Shown here one piece after another: positions 48,801-62,837 of a stretch of 64,000 nucleotides of DNA. Position 1 is the stretch's first letter, and each line of letters starts with the position of its first letter. The notes under the pieces are model-generated. The model saw only the letters and a program-made list of their open reading frames with translations. It was not told the DNA's origin and did not search any database. The DNA comes from Pristionchus mayeri (Eukaryota; Nematoda; Chromadorea; Rhabditida; Neodiplogasteridae), in NCBI GenBank assembly GCA_036245805.1, contig BTRK01000005.1, positions 34,763,469 through 34,827,468 of the forward strand. The letters run 5' to 3'. A program made the translations under genes and the position numbers.

Positions 48801-50447
48801 TGCATCCCCTCTGGCATCGTTACTCGAATCCGCCCGGTCTAGTGCTCGTATCTCCCTCAAGTGCCGTTACTCTCATTCAGCATCGGATTAAAATCCCAAG
48901 TTTGAGGTTTTTACTGAAACTGGCTCGTTAAAAGACGTGGCTGGAAACCACCAAATTTTGGACCGGTCTCTCCTAGGAGGGGCCAATAATACGGTAGAAT
49001 CAATCATATTTCGTGACGTAGAGTGGCGAAGTCTGATCACGCATTCCTTCGATCGTGTGTACTGCATTTCGAGATGTTCGATTAATCAATCAGTCAAATC
49101 AGTTGAATTCTGATGAAATCGTTACTGAAATTGCGAGAAAGAGTGCTCCAGTATCTGTTCATATAGTGTACACTCATTCGTGCATCCCCTCTGGCATCGT
49201 TACTCGAATCCGCCCGGTCTAGTGCTCGTATCTCCCTCAAGTGCCGTTACTCTCATTCAGCATCGGATTAAAATCCCAAGTTTGAGGTTTTTACTGAAAC
49301 TGGCTCGTTGAAAGACGTGGCTGGAAACCACCAAATTTTGGACCGGTCTCTCCTAGGAGGGGCCAATAATACGGTAGAATCAATCATATTTCGTGACGTA
49401 GAGTGGCGAAGTCTGATCACGCATTCCTTCGATCGTGTGTACTGCATTTCGAGATGTTCGATTAATCAATCAGTCAAATCAGTTGAATTCTGATGAAATC
49501 GTTACTGAAATTGCGAGAAAGAGTGCTCCAGTATCTGTTCATATAGTGTACACTCATTCGTGCATCCCCTCTGGCATCGTTACTCGAATCCGCCCGGACT
49601 AGTGCTCGTATCTCCCTCAAGTGCCGTTACTCTCATTCAGCATCGGAATAAAATCCCAAGTTTGAGGTTTTTACTGAAACTGGCTCGTTAAAAGACGTGG
49701 CTGGAAACCACCAAATTTTGGACCGGTCTCTCCTATGAGGGGCCAATAATACGGTAGAATCAATCATATTTCGTGACGTAGAGTGGCGAAGTCTGATCAC
49801 GCATTCCTTCGATCGTGTGTACTGCATTTCGAGATGTTCGATTAATCAATCAGTCAAATCAGTTGAATTCTGATGAAATCGTTACTGAAATTGCGAGAAA
49901 GAGTGCTCCAGTATCTGTTCATATGGTGTACACTCATTCGTGCATCCCCTCTGGCATCGTTACTCGAATCCGCCCGGTCTAGTGCTCGTATCTCCCTCAA
50001 GTGCCGTTACTCTCATTCAGCATCGGATTAAAATCCCAAGTTTGAGGTTTTTACTGAAACTGGCTCGTTGAAAGACGTGGCTGGAAACCACCAAATTTTG
50101 GACCGGTCTCTCCTAGGAGGGGCCAATAATACGGTAGAATCAATCATATTTCGTGACGTAGAGTGGCGAAGTCTGATCACGCATTCCTTTGATCGTGTGT
50201 ACTGCATTTCGAGATGTTCGATTAATCAATCAGTCAAATCAGTTGAATTCTGATGAAATCGTTGCTGAAATTTCGAGAAAGAGTGCTCCAGTATCTGTTC
50301 ATACAGTGTACACTCATTCGTGCATCCCCTCTGGCATCGTTACTCGAATCCGCCCGGTCTAGTGCTCGTATCTCCCTCAAGTGCCGTTACTCTCATTCAG
50401 CATCGGATTAAAATCCCAAGTTTGAGGTTTTTACTGAAACTGGCTCG
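45888..50447 (+). repeat. 12-mer higher-order repeat, copy 2 (4,560 bp)
   Basis: Every marker of copy 1 recurs at exactly +4,560 bp. In the marker lines I compared, the only difference was T at 49736 (CCTATGAGG) against G at 45176 (CCTAGGAGG). The two copies therefore appear well over 99% identical, much closer than neighbouring monomers within a copy. A recent unequal exchange or replication-based duplication is the simplest reading. Collapse or expansion in assembly is the main alternative. Confidence 0.92.
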
Positions 50448-51967
50448 TTGAAAGACGTGGCTGGAAACCACCAAATTTTGGACCGGTCTCTCCTAGGAGG
50501 GGCCAATAATACGGTAGAATCAATCATATTTCGTGACGTAGAGTGGCGAAGTCTGATCACGCATTCCTTCGATCGTGTGTACTGCATTTCGAGATGTTCG
50601 ATTAATCAATCAGTCAAATCAGTTGAATTCTGATGAAATCGTTACTGAAATTGCGAGAAAGGGTGCTCCAGTATCTGTTCATATAGTGTACACTCATTCG
50701 TGCATCCCCTCTGGCATCGTTACTCGAATCCGCCCGGTCTAGTGCTCGTATCTCCCTCAAGTGCCGTTACTCTCATTCAGCATCGGATTAAAATCCCAAG
50801 TTTGAGGTTTTTACTGAAACTGGCTCGTTGAAAGACGTGGCTGGAAACCACTAAATTTTGGACCGGTCTCTCCTAGGAGGGGCCAATAATACGGTAGAAT
50901 CAATCATATTTCGTGACGTAGAGTGGCGAAGTCTGATCACGCATTCCTTTGATCGTGTGTACTGCATTTCGAGATGTTCGATTAATCAATCAGTCAAATC
51001 AGTTGAATTCTGATGAAATCGTTGCTGAAATTTCGAGAAAGAGTGCTCCAGTATCTGTTCATACAGTGTACACTCATTCGTGCATCCCCTCTGGCATCGT
51101 TACTCGAATCCGCCCGGTCTAGTGCTCGTATCTCCCTCAAGTGCCGTTACTCTCATTCAGCATCGGATTAAAATCCCAAGTTTGAGGTTTTTACTGAAAC
51201 TGGCTCGTTGAAAGACGTGGCTGGAAACCACCAAATTTTGGACCGGTCTCTCCTAGGAGGGGCCAATAATACGGTAGAATCAATCATATTTCGTGACGTA
51301 GAGTGGCGAAGTCTGATCACGCATTCCTTCGATCGTGTGTACTGCATTTCGAGATGTTCGATTAATCAATCAGTCAAATCAGTTGAATTCTGATGAAATC
51401 GTTACTGAAATTGCGAGAAAGGGTGCTCCAGTATCTGTTCATATAGTGTACACTCATTCGTGCATCCCCTCTGGCATCGTTACTCGAATCCGCCCGGTCT
51501 AGTGCTCGTATCTCCCTCAAGTGCCGTTACTCTCATTCAGCATCGGATTAAAATCCCAAGTTTGAGGTTTTTACTGAAACTGGCTCGTTGAAAGACGTGG
51601 CTGGAAACCACTAAATTTTGGACCGGTCTCTCCTAGGAGGGGCCAATAATACGGTAGAATCAATCATATTTCGTGACGTAGAGTGGCGAAGTCTGATCAC
51701 GCATTCCTTTGATCGTGTGTACTGCATTTCGAGATGTTCGATTAATCAATCAGTCAAATCAGTTGAATTCTGATGAAATCGTTGCTGAAATTTCGAGAAA
51801 GAGTGCTCCAGTATCTGTTCATACAGTGTACACTCATTCGTGCATCCCCTCTGGCATCGTTACTCGAATCCGCCCGGTCTAGTGCTCGTATCTCCCTCAA
51901 GTGCCGTTACTCTCATTCAGCATCGGATTATAATCCCAAGTTTGAGGTTTTTACTGAAACTGGCTCG
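50448..51967 (+). repeat. Dimer higher-order repeat (760 bp), two copies
   Basis: Units 50448 and 51208 share AGAAAGGGTGCTCC. Units 50828 and 51588 share AACCACTAAATTT together with the T123/G197/T206/C237 haplotype. The order is strictly alternating. The second copy ends with a private GGATTATAATCC near 51925. Confidence 0.92.
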
Positions 51968-54900
51968 TTGAAAGACGTGGCTGGAAACCACCAAATTTTG
52001 GACCGGTCTCTCCTAGGAGGGGCCAATAATACGGTAGAATCAATCATATTTCGTGACGTAGAGTGGCGAAGTCTGATCACGCATTCCTTCGATCGTGTGT
52101 ACTGCATTTCGAGATGTTCGATTAATCAATCAGTCAAATCAGTTGAATTCTGATGAAATCGTTACTGAAATTGCGAGAAAGAGTGCTCCAGTATCTGTTC
52201 ATATAGTGTACACTCATTCGTGCATCCCCTCTGGCATCGTTACTCGAATCCGCCCGGACAAGTGCTCGTATCTCCCTCAAGTGCCGTTACTCTCATTCAG
52301 CATCGGATTAAAATCCCAAGTTTGAGGTTTTTACTGAAACTGGCTCGTTAAAAGACGTGGCTGGAAACCACCAAATTTTGGACCGGTCTCTCCTAGGAGG
52401 GGCCAATAATACGGTAGAATCAATCATATTTCGTGACGTAGAGTGGCGAAGTCTGATCACGCATTCCTTCGATCGTGTGTACTGCATTTCGAGATGTTGG
52501 ATTAATCAATCAGTCAAATCAGTTGAATTCTGATGAAATCGTTACTGAAATTGCGAGAAAGAGTGCTCCAGTATCTGTTCATATAGTGTACACTCATTCG
52601 TGCATCCCCTCTGGCATCGTTACTCGAATCCGCCCGGTCTAGTGCTCGTATCTCCCTCAAGTGCCGTTACTCTCATTCAGCATCGGATTAAAATCCCAAG
52701 TTTGAGGTTTTTACTGAAACTGGCTCGTTGAAAGACGTGGCTGGAAACCACCAAATTTTGGACCGGTCTCTCCTAGGAGGGGCCAATAATACGGTAGAAT
52801 CAATCATATTTCGTGACGTAGAGTGGCGAAGTCTGATCACGCATTCCTTCGATCGTGTGTACTGCATTTCGAGATGTTCGATTAATCAATCAGTCAAATC
52901 AGTTGAATTCTGATGAAATCGTTACTGAAATTGCGAGAAAGAGTGCTCCAGTATCTGTTCATATAGTGTACACTCATTCGTGCATCCCCTCTGGCATCGT
53001 TACTCGAATCCGCCCGGTCTAGTGCTCGTATCTCCCTCTAGTGCCGTTACTCTCATTCAGCATCGGATTAAAATCCCAAGTTTGAGGTTTTTACTGAAAC
53101 TGGCTCGTTGAAAAACGTGGCTGGAAACCACCAAATTTTGGACCGGTCTCTCCTAGGAGGGGCCAATAATACGGTAGAATCAATCATATTTCGTGACGTA
53201 GAGTGGCGAAGTCTGATCACGCATTCCTTTGATCGTGTGTACTGCATTTCGAGATGTTCGATTAATCAATCAGTCAAATCAGTTGAATTCTGATGAAATC
53301 GTTGCTGAAATTTCGAGAAAGAGTGCTCCAGTATCTGTTCATACAGTGTACACTCATTCGTGCATCCCCTCTGGCATCGTTACTCGAATCCGCCCGGTCT
53401 AGTGCTCGTATCTCCCTCAAGTGCCGTTACTCTCATTCAGCATCGGATTAAAATCCCAAGTTTGAGGTTTTTACTGAAACTGGCTCGTTGAAAGACGTGG
53501 CTGGAAACCACCAAATTTTGGACCGGTCTCTCCTAGGAGGGGCCAATAATACGGTAGAATCAATCATATTTCGTGACGTAGAGTGGCGAAGTCTGATCAC
53601 GCATTACTTCGATCGTGTGTACTGCATTTCGAGATGTTCGATTAATCAATCAGTCAAATCAGTTGAATTCTGATGAAATCGTTACTGAAATTGCGAGAAA
53701 GAGTGCTCCAGTATCTGTTCATATAGTGTACACTCATTCGTGCATCCCCTCTGGCATCGTTACTCGAATCCGCCCGGTCTAGTGCTCGTATCTCCCTCAA
53801 GTGCCGTTACTCTCATTCAGCATCGGATTAAAATCCCAAGTTTGAGGTTTTTACTGAAACTGGCTCGTTGAAAGACGTGGCTGGAAACCACCAAATTTTG
53901 GACCGGTCTCTCCTAGGAGGGGCCAATAATACGGTAGAATCAATCATATTTCGTGACGTAGAGTGGCGAAGTCTGATCACGCATTCCTTCGATCGTGTGT
54001 ACTGCATTTCGAGATGTTCGATTAATCAATCAGTCAAATCAATTGAATTCTGATGAAATCGTTACTGAAATTGCGAGAAAGAGTGCTCCAGTATCTGTTC
54101 ATATAGTGTACACTCATTCGTGCATCCCCTCTGGCATCGTTACTCGAATCCGCCCGGTCTAGTGCTCGTATCTCCCTCAAGTGCCGTTACTCTCATTCAG
54201 CATCGGATTAAAATCCCAAGTTTGAGGTTTTTACTGAAACTGGCTCGTTGAAAGACGTGGCTGGAAACCACCAAATTTTGGACCGGTCTCTCCTAGGAGG
54301 GGCCAATAATACGGTAGAATCAATCATATTTCGTGACGTAGAGTGGCGAAGTCTGATCACGCATTCCTTCGATCGTGTGTACTGCATTTCGAGATGTTCG
54401 ATTAATCAATCAGTCAAATCAGTTGAATTCTGATGAAATCGTTACTGAAATTGCGAGAAAGAGTGCTCCAGTATCTGTTCATATAGTGTACACTCATTCG
54501 TGCATCCCCTCTGGCATCGTTACTCGAATCCGCCCGGTCTAGTGCTCGTATCTCCCTCAAGTGCCGTTACTCTCATTCAGCATCGGATTAAAATCCCAAG
54601 TTTGAGGTTTTTACTGAAACTGGCTCGTTGAAAGACGTGGCTGGAAACCACCAAATTTTGGACCGGTCTCTCCTAGGAGGGGCCAATAATACGGTAGAAT
54701 CAATCATATTTCGTGACGTAGAGTGGCGAAGTCTGATCACGCATTCCTTCGATCGTGTGTACTGCATTTCGAGATGTTCGATTAATCAATCAGTCAAATC
54801 AGTTGAATTCTGATGAAATCGTTACTGAAATTGCGAGAAAGAGTGCTCCAGTATCTGTTCATATAGTGTACACTCATTCGTGCATCCCCTCTGGCATCGT

Positions 54901-57900
54901 TACTCGAATCCGCCCGGTCTAGTGCTCGTATCTCCCTCAAGTGCCGTTACTCTCATTCAGCATCGGATTAAAATCCCAAGTTTGAGGTTTTTACTGAAAC
55001 TGGCTCGTTGAAAGACGTGGCTGGAAACCACCAAATTTTGGACCGGTCTCTCCTAGGAGGGGCCAATAATACGGTAGAATCAATCATATTTCGTGACGTA
55101 GAGTGGCGAAGTCTGATCACGCATTCCTTCGATCGTGTGTACTGCATTTCGAGATGTTCGATTAATCAATCAGTCAAATCAGTTGAATTCTGATGAAATC
55201 GTTACTGAAATTGCGAGAAAGAGTGCTCCAGTATCTGTTCATATAGTGTACACTCATTCGTGCATCCCCTCTGGCATCGTTACTCGAATCCGCCCGGTCT
55301 AGTGCTCGTATCTCCCTCAAGTGCCGTTACTCTCATTCAGCATCGGATTAAAATCCCAAGTTTGAGGTTTTTACTGAAACTGGCTCGTTGAAAGACGTGG
55401 CTGGAAACCACCAAATTTTGGACCGGTCTCTCCTAGGAGGGGCCAATAATACGGTAGAATCAATCATATTTCGTGACGTAGAGTGGCGAAGTCTGATCAC
55501 GCATTCCTTTGATCGTGTGTACTGCATTTCGAGATGTTCGATTAATCAATCAGTCAAATCAGTTGAATTCTGATGAAATCGTTACTGAAATTGCGAGAAA
55601 GAGTGCTCCAGTATCTGTTCATATAGTGTACACTCATTCGTGCATCCCCTCTGGCATCGTTACTCGAATCCGCCCGGTCTAGTGCTCGTATCTCCCTCAA
55701 GTGCCGTTACTCTCATTCAGCATCGGATTAAAATCCCAAGTTTGAGGTTTTTACTGAAACTGGCTCGTTGAAAGACGTGGCTGGAAACCACCAAATTTTG
55801 GACCGGTCTCTCCTAGGAGGGGCCAATAATACGGTAGAATCAATCATATTTCGTGACGTAGAGTGGCGAAGTCTGATCACGCATTCCTTCGATCGTGTGT
55901 ACTGCATTTCGAGATGTTCGATTAATCAATCAGTCAAATCAGTTGAATTCTGATGAAATCGTTACTGAAATTGCGAGAAAGAGTGCTCCAGTATCTGTTC
56001 ATATAGTGTACACTCATTCGTGCATCCTCTCTGGCATCGTTACTCGAATCCGCCCGGTCTAGTGCTCGTATCTCCCTCAAGTGCCGTTACTCTCATTCAG
56101 CATCGGATTAAAATCCCAAGTTTGAGGTTTTTACTGAAACTGGCTCGTTGAAAAACGTGGCTGGAAACCACCAAATTTTGGACCGGTCTCTCCTAGGAGG
56201 GGCCAATAATACGGTAGAATCAATCATATTTCGTGACGTAGAGTGGCGAAGTCTGATCACGCATTCCTTTGATCGTGTGTACTGCATTTCGAGATGTTCG
56301 ATTAATCAATCAGTCAAATCAGTTGAATTCTGATGAAATCGTTGCTGAAATTTCGAGAAAGAGTGCTCCAGTATCTGTTCATACAGTGTACACTCATTCG
56401 TGCATCCCCTCTGGCATCGTTACTCGAATCCGCCCGGTCTAGTGCTCGTATCTCCCTCAAGTGCCGTTACTCTCATTCAGCATCGGATTAAAATCCCAAG
56501 TTTGAGGTTTTTACTGAAACTGGCTCGTTGAAAGACGTGGCTGGACACCACCAAATTTTGGACCGGTCTCTCCTAGGAGGGGCCAATAATACGGTAGAAT
56601 CAATCATATTTCGTGACGTAGAGTGGCGAAGTCTGATCACGCATTCCTTCGATCGTGTGTACTGCATTTCGAGATGTTCGATTAATCAATCAGTCAAATC
56701 AGTTGAATTCTGATGAAATCGTTACTGAAATTGCGAGAAAGAGTGCTCCAGTATCTGTTCATATAGTGTACACTCATTCGTGCATCCCCTCTGGCATCGT
56801 TACTCGAATCCGCCCGGTCTAGTGCTCGTATCTCCCTCAAGTGCCGTTACTCTCATTCAGCATCGGATTAAAATCCCAAGTTTGAGGTTTTTACTGAAAC
56901 TGGCTCGTTGAAAGACGTGGCTGGACACCACCAAATTTTGGACCGGTCTCTCCTAGGAGGGGCCAATAATACGGTAGAATCAATCATATTTCGTGACGTA
57001 GAGTGGCGAAGTCTGATCACGCATTCCTTCGATCGTGTGTACTGCATTTCGAGATGTTCGATTAATCAATCAGTCAAATCAGTTGAATTCTGATGAAATC
57101 GTTACTGAAATTGCGAGAAAGAGTGCTCCAGTATCTGTTCATATAGTGTACACTCATTCGTGCATCCCCTCTGGCATCGTTACTCGAATCCGCCCGGTCT
57201 AGTGCTCGTATCTCCCTCAAGTGCCGTTACTCTCATTCAGCATCGGATTAAAATCCCAAGTTTGAGGTTTTTACTGAAACTGGCTCGTTGAAAGACGTGG
57301 CTGGAAACCACCAAATTTTGGACCGGTCTCTCCTAGGAGGGGCCAATAATACGGTAGAATCAATCATATTTCGTGACGTAGAGTGGCGAAGTCTGATCAC
57401 GCATTCCTTCGATCGTGTGTACTGCATTTCGAGATGTTCGATTAATCAATCAGTCAAATCAGTTGAATTCTGATGAAATCGTTACTGAAATTGCGAGAAA
57501 GAGTGCTCCAGTATCTGTTCATATAGTGTACACTCATTCGTGCATCCCCTCTGGCATCGTTACTCGAATCCGCCCGGTCTAGTGCTCGTATCTCCCTCAA
57601 GTGCCGTTACTCTCATTCAGCATCGGATTAAAATCCCAAGTTTGAGGTTTTTACTGAAACTGGCTCGTTGAAAGACGTGGCTGGAAACCACCAAATTTTG
57701 GACCGGTCTCTCCTAGGAGGGGCCAATAATACGGTAGAATCAATCATATTTCGTGACGTAGAGTGGCGAAGTCTGATCACGCATTCCTTCGATCGTGTGT
57801 ACTGCATTTCGAGATGTTCGATTAATCAATCAGTCAAATCAGTTGAATTCTGATGAAATCGTTACTGAAATTGCGAGAAAGAGTGCTCCAGTATCTGTTC

Positions 57901-58427
57901 ATATAGTGTACACTCATTCGTGCATCCCCTCTGGCATCGTTACTCGAATCCGCCCGGTCTAGTGCTCGTATCTCCCTCAAGTGCCGTTACTCTCATTCAG
58001 CATCGGATTAAAATCCCAAGTTTGAGGTTTTTACTGAAACTGGCTCGTTGAAAGACGTGGCTGGAAACCACCAAATTTTGGACCGGTCTCTCCTAGGAGG
58101 GGCCAATAATACGGTAGAATCAATCTTATTTCGTGACGTAGAGTGGCGAAGTCTGATCACGCATTCCTTCGATCGTGTGTACTGCATTTCGAGATGTTCG
58201 ATTAATCAATCAGTCAAATCAGTTGAATTCTGATGAAATCGTTACTGAAATTGCGAGAAAGAGTGCTCCAGTATCTGTTCATGTAGTGTACACTCATTCG
58301 TGCATCCCCTCTGGCATCGTTACTCGAATCCGCCCGGTCTAGTGCTCGTATCTCCCTCAAGTGCCGTTACTCTCATTCAGCATCGGATTAAAATCCCAAG
58401 TTTGAGGTTTTTACTGAAACTGGCTCG
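51968..58427 (+). repeat. Uniform block of 17 monomers with scattered haplotype units
   Basis: Nearly all units are A23/G50/C57/G114/T187. Units 53108 and 56148, 3,040 bp (8 monomers) apart, share TTGAAAAACG plus the T123/G197/T206/C237 haplotype. Unit 55388 has T123 only. Units 56528 and 56908 share CTGGACACCACC and are a local tandem pair. Single changes include CCCGGACAAG near 52255, GATGTTGGATT near 52494, CATTACTTCG near 53603, and AATCTTATTTCG near 58123. Confidence 0.9.
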
Positions 58428-58439
58428 TTGAAAGACGTG

Positions 58440-58669
58440 GCTGGAAACCACCAAATTTTGGACCGGTCTCTCCTAGGAGGGGCCAATAATACGGTAGAAT
58501 CAATCATATTTCGTGACGTAGAGTGGCGAAGTCTGATCACGCATTCCTTCGATCGTGTGTACTGCATTTCGAGATGTTCGATTAATCAATCAGTCAAATC
58601 AGTTTGAATTCTGATGAAATCGTTACTGAAATTGCGAGAAACAGTGCTCCAGTATCTGTTCATATAGTG
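58440..58669 (+). repeat. Short monomer 9 (230 bp, marker-negative)
   Basis: It has the same 151 bp deletion junction (58669/58670) as the other eight short units, but it lacks G186. It also has an extra T (CAGTTTGAATTC, near 58604) and GAAACAGTGC. It is either an old copy that lost the marker or an independent occurrence of the same deletion. Confidence 0.93.
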
Positions 58670-61317
58670 GCTGGAAACCACCAAATTTTGGACCGGTCTC
58701 TCCTAGGAGGGGCCAATAATACGGTAGAATCAATCATATTTCGTGACGTAGAGTGGCGAAGTCTGATCACGCATTCCTTCGATCGTGTGTACTACATTTC
58801 GAGATGTTCGATTAATCAATCAGTCAAATCAGTTGAATTCTGAAGAAATCGTTACTGAAATTGCGAGAAAGAGTGCTCCAGTATCTGTTCATATAGTGTA
58901 CACTCATTCGTGCATCCCCTCTGGCATCGTTACTCGAATCCGCCCGGTCTAGTGCTCGTATCTCCCTCAAGTGCCGTTACTCTCATTCAGCATCGGATTA
59001 AAATCCCAAGTTTGAGGTTTTTACTGAAACTGGCTCGTTGAAAGACGTGGCTGGAAACCGCCAAATTTTGGACCGGTCTCTCCTAGAAGGGGCAAATAAT
59101 ACGGTAGAATCAATCATATTTCGTGACGTAGAGTGGCGAAGTCTGATCACACATTCCTTCGATCGTGTGTACTGCATTTCGAGATGTTCGATTAATCAAT
59201 CAGTCAAATCAGTTGAATTCTGATGAAATCGTTACTGAAATTGCGAGAAAGAGTGCTCCAGTATCTGTTCATATAGTGTACACTCATTCGTGCATCCCCT
59301 CTGGCATCGTTACTCGAATCCGCCCGGTCTAGTGCTCGTATCTCCCTCAAGTGCCGTTACTCTCATTCAGCATCGGATTAAAATCCCAAGTTTGAGGTTT
59401 TTACTGAAACTGGCTCGTTGAAAGACGTGGCTGGAAACCGCCAAATTTTGGACCGGTCTCTCCTAGAAGGGGCAAATAATACGGTAGAATCAATCATATT
59501 TCGTGACGTAGAGTGGCGAAGTCTGATCACACATTCCTTCGATCGTGTGTACTGCATTTCGAGATGTTCGATTAATCAATCAGTCAAATCAGTTGAATTC
59601 TGATGAAATCGTTACTGAAATTGCGAGAAAGAGTGCTCCAGTATCTGTTCATATAGTGTACACTCATTCGTGCATCCCCTCTGGCATCGTTACTCGAATC
59701 CGCCCGGTCTAGTGCTCGTATCTCCCTCAAGTGCCGTTACTCTCATTCAGCATCGGATTAAAATCCCAAGTTTGAGGTTTTTACTGAAACTGGCTCGTTG
59801 AAAGACGTGGCTGGAAACCACAAAATTTTGGACCGGTCTCTCCTAGGAGGGGCCAATAATACGGTAGAATCAATCATATTTCGTGACGTAGAGTGGCGAA
59901 GTCTGATCACACATTCCTTCGATCGTGTGTACTGCATTTCGAGATGTTCGATTAATCTATCAGTCAAATCAGTTGAATTCTGATGAAATCGTTACTGAAA
60001 TTGCGAGAAAGAGTGCTCCAGTATCTGTTCATATAGTGTACACTCATTCGTGCATCCCCTCTGGCATCGTTACTCGAATCCGCCCGGTCTAGTGCTCGTA
60101 TCTCCCTCAAGTGCCGTTACTCTCATTCAGCATCGGATTAAAATCCCAAGTTTGAGGTTTTTACTGAAACTGGCTCGTTGAAAGACGTGGCTGGAAACCA
60201 CCAAATTTTGGACCGGTCTCTCCTAGGAGGGGCCAATAATACGGTAGAATCAATCATATTTCGTGACGTAGAGTGGCGAAGTCTGATCACACATTCCTTC
60301 GATCGTGTGTACTGCATTTCGAGATGTTCGATTAATCAATCAGTCAAATCAGTTGAATTCTGATGAAATCGTTACTGAAATTGCGAGAAAGAGTGCTCCA
60401 GTATCTGTTCATATAGTGTACACTCATTCGTGCATCCCCTCTGGCATCGTTACTCGAATCCGCCCGGTCTAGTGCTCGTATCTCCCTCAAGTGCCGTTAC
60501 TCTCATTCAGCATCGGATTAAAATCCCAAGTTTGAGGTTTTTACTGAAACTGGCTCGTTGAAAGACGTGGCTGGAAACCACCAAATTTTGGACCGGTCTC
60601 TCCTAGGAGGGGCCAATAATACGGTAGAATCAATCATATTTCGTGACGTAGAGTGGCGAAGTCTGATCACGCATTCCTTCGATCGTGTGTACTGCATTTC
60701 GAGATGTTCGATTAATCAATCAGTCAAATCAGTTGAATTCTGAAGAAATCGTTACTGAAATTGCGAGAAAGAGTGCTCCAGTATCTGTTCATATAGTGTA
60801 CACTCATTCGTGCATCCCCTCTGGCATCGTTACTCGAATCCGCCCGGTCTAGTGCTCGTATCTCCCTCAAGTGCCGTTACTCTCATTCAGCATCGGATTA
60901 AAATCCCAAGTTTGAGGTTTTTACTGAAACTGGCTCGTTGAAAGACGTGGCTGGAAACCACCAAATTTTAGACCGGTCTCTCCAAGGAGGGGCCAATAAT
61001 ACGGTAGAATCAATCATATTTCGTGACGTAGAGTGGCGAAGTCTGATCACACATTCCTTCGATCGTGTGTACTGCATTTCGAGATGTTCGATTAATCAAT
61101 CAGTCAAATCAGTTGAATTCTGATGAAATCGTTACTGAAATTGCGAGAAAGAGTGCTCCAGTATCTGTTCATATAGTGTACACTCATTCGTGCATCCCCT
61201 CTGGCATCGTTACTCGAATCCGCCCGGTCTAGTGCTCGTATCTCCCTCAAGTGCCGTTACTCTCATTCAGCATCGGATTAAAATCCCAAGTTTGAGGTTT
61301 TAACTGAAACTGGCTCG

Positions 61318-62837
61318 TTGAAAGACGTGGCTGGAAACCACCAAATTTTGGACCGGTCTCTCCTAGGAGGGGCCAATAATACGGTAGAATCAATCATATT
61401 TCGTGACGTAGAGTGGCGAAGTCTGATCACGCATTCCTTTGATCGTGTGTACTGCATTTCGAGATGTTCGATTAATCAATCAGTCAAATCAGTTGAATTC
61501 TGATGAAATCGTTACTGAAATTGCGAGAAAGAGTGCTCCAGTATCTGTTCATATAGTGTACACTCATTCGTGCATCCCCTCTGGCATCGTTACTCGAATC
61601 CGCCCGGTCTAGTGCTCGTATCTCCCTCAAGTGCCGTTACTCTCATTCAGCATCGGATTAAAATCCCAAGTTTGAGGTTTTTACTGAAACTGGCTCGTTG
61701 AAAGACGTGGCTGGAAACCACCAAATTTTGGACCGGTCTCTCCTAGGAGGGGCCAATAATACGGTAGAATCAATCATATTTCGTGACGTAGAGTGGCGAA
61801 GTCTGATCACACATTCCTTCGATCGTGTGTACTGCATTTCGAGATGTTCGATTAATCAATCAGTCAAATCAGTTGAATTCTGAAGAAATCGTTACTGAAA
61901 TTGCGAGAAAGAGTGCTCCAGTATCTGTTCATATAGTGTACACTCATTCGTGCATCCCCTCTGGCATCGTTACTCGAATCCGCCCGGTCTAGTGCTCGTA
62001 TCTCCCTCAAGTGCCGTTACTCTCATTCAGCATCGGATTAAAATCCCAAGTTTGAGGTTTTAACTGAAACTGGCTCGTTGAAAGACGTGGCTGGAAACCA
62101 CCAAATTTTGGACCGGTCTCTCCTAGGAGGGGCCAATAATACGGTAGAATCAATCATATTTCGTGACGTAGAGTGGCGAAGTCTGATCACGCATTCCTTT
62201 GATCGTGTGTACTGCATTTCGAGATGTTCGATTAATCAATCAGTCAAATCAGTTGAATTCTGATGAAATCGTTACTGAAATTGCGAGAAAGAGTGCTCCA
62301 GTATCTGTTCATATAGTGTACACTCATTCGTGCATCCCCTCTGGCATCGTTACTCGAATCCGCCCGGTCTAGTGCTCGTATCTCCCTCAAGTGCCGTTAC
62401 TCTCATTCAGCATCGGATTAAAATCCCAAGTTTGAGGTTTTTACTGAAACTGGCTCGTTGAAAGACGTGGCTGGAAACCACCAAATTTTGGACCGGTCTC
62501 TCCTAGGAGGGGCCAATAATACGGTAGAATCAATCATATTTCGTGACGTAGAGTGGCGAAGTCTGATCACACATTCCTTCGATCGTGTGTACTGCATTTC
62601 GAGATGTTCGATTAATCAATCAGTCAAATCAGTTGAATTCTGAAGAAATCGTTACTGAAATTGCGAGAAAGAGTGCTCCAGTATCTGTTCACATAGTGTA
62701 CACTCATTCGTGCATCCCCTCTGGCATCGTTACTCGAATCCGCCCGGTCTAGTGCTCGTATCTCCCTCAAGTGCCGTTACTCTCATTCAGCATCGGATTA
62801 AAATCCCAAGTTTGAGGTTTTTACTGAAACTGGCTCG
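61318..62837 (+). repeat. Dimer higher-order repeat (760 bp), two copies
   Basis: Units 61318 and 62078 are both preceded by GAGGTTTTAACTG and carry T123 and G114 with T187. Units 61698 and 62458 both have A114 and A187. The alternation repeats once. The final unit has a private TTCACATAG near 62689. Confidence 0.88.

Noticed and set aside
51773..52153. A 126-codon plus-strand open frame, the longest in the window
   Set aside because: It results from a single A-to-T change (GGATTATAATCC near 51930) that removes a stop between two monomer frames. It occurs once and has no recognisable product.
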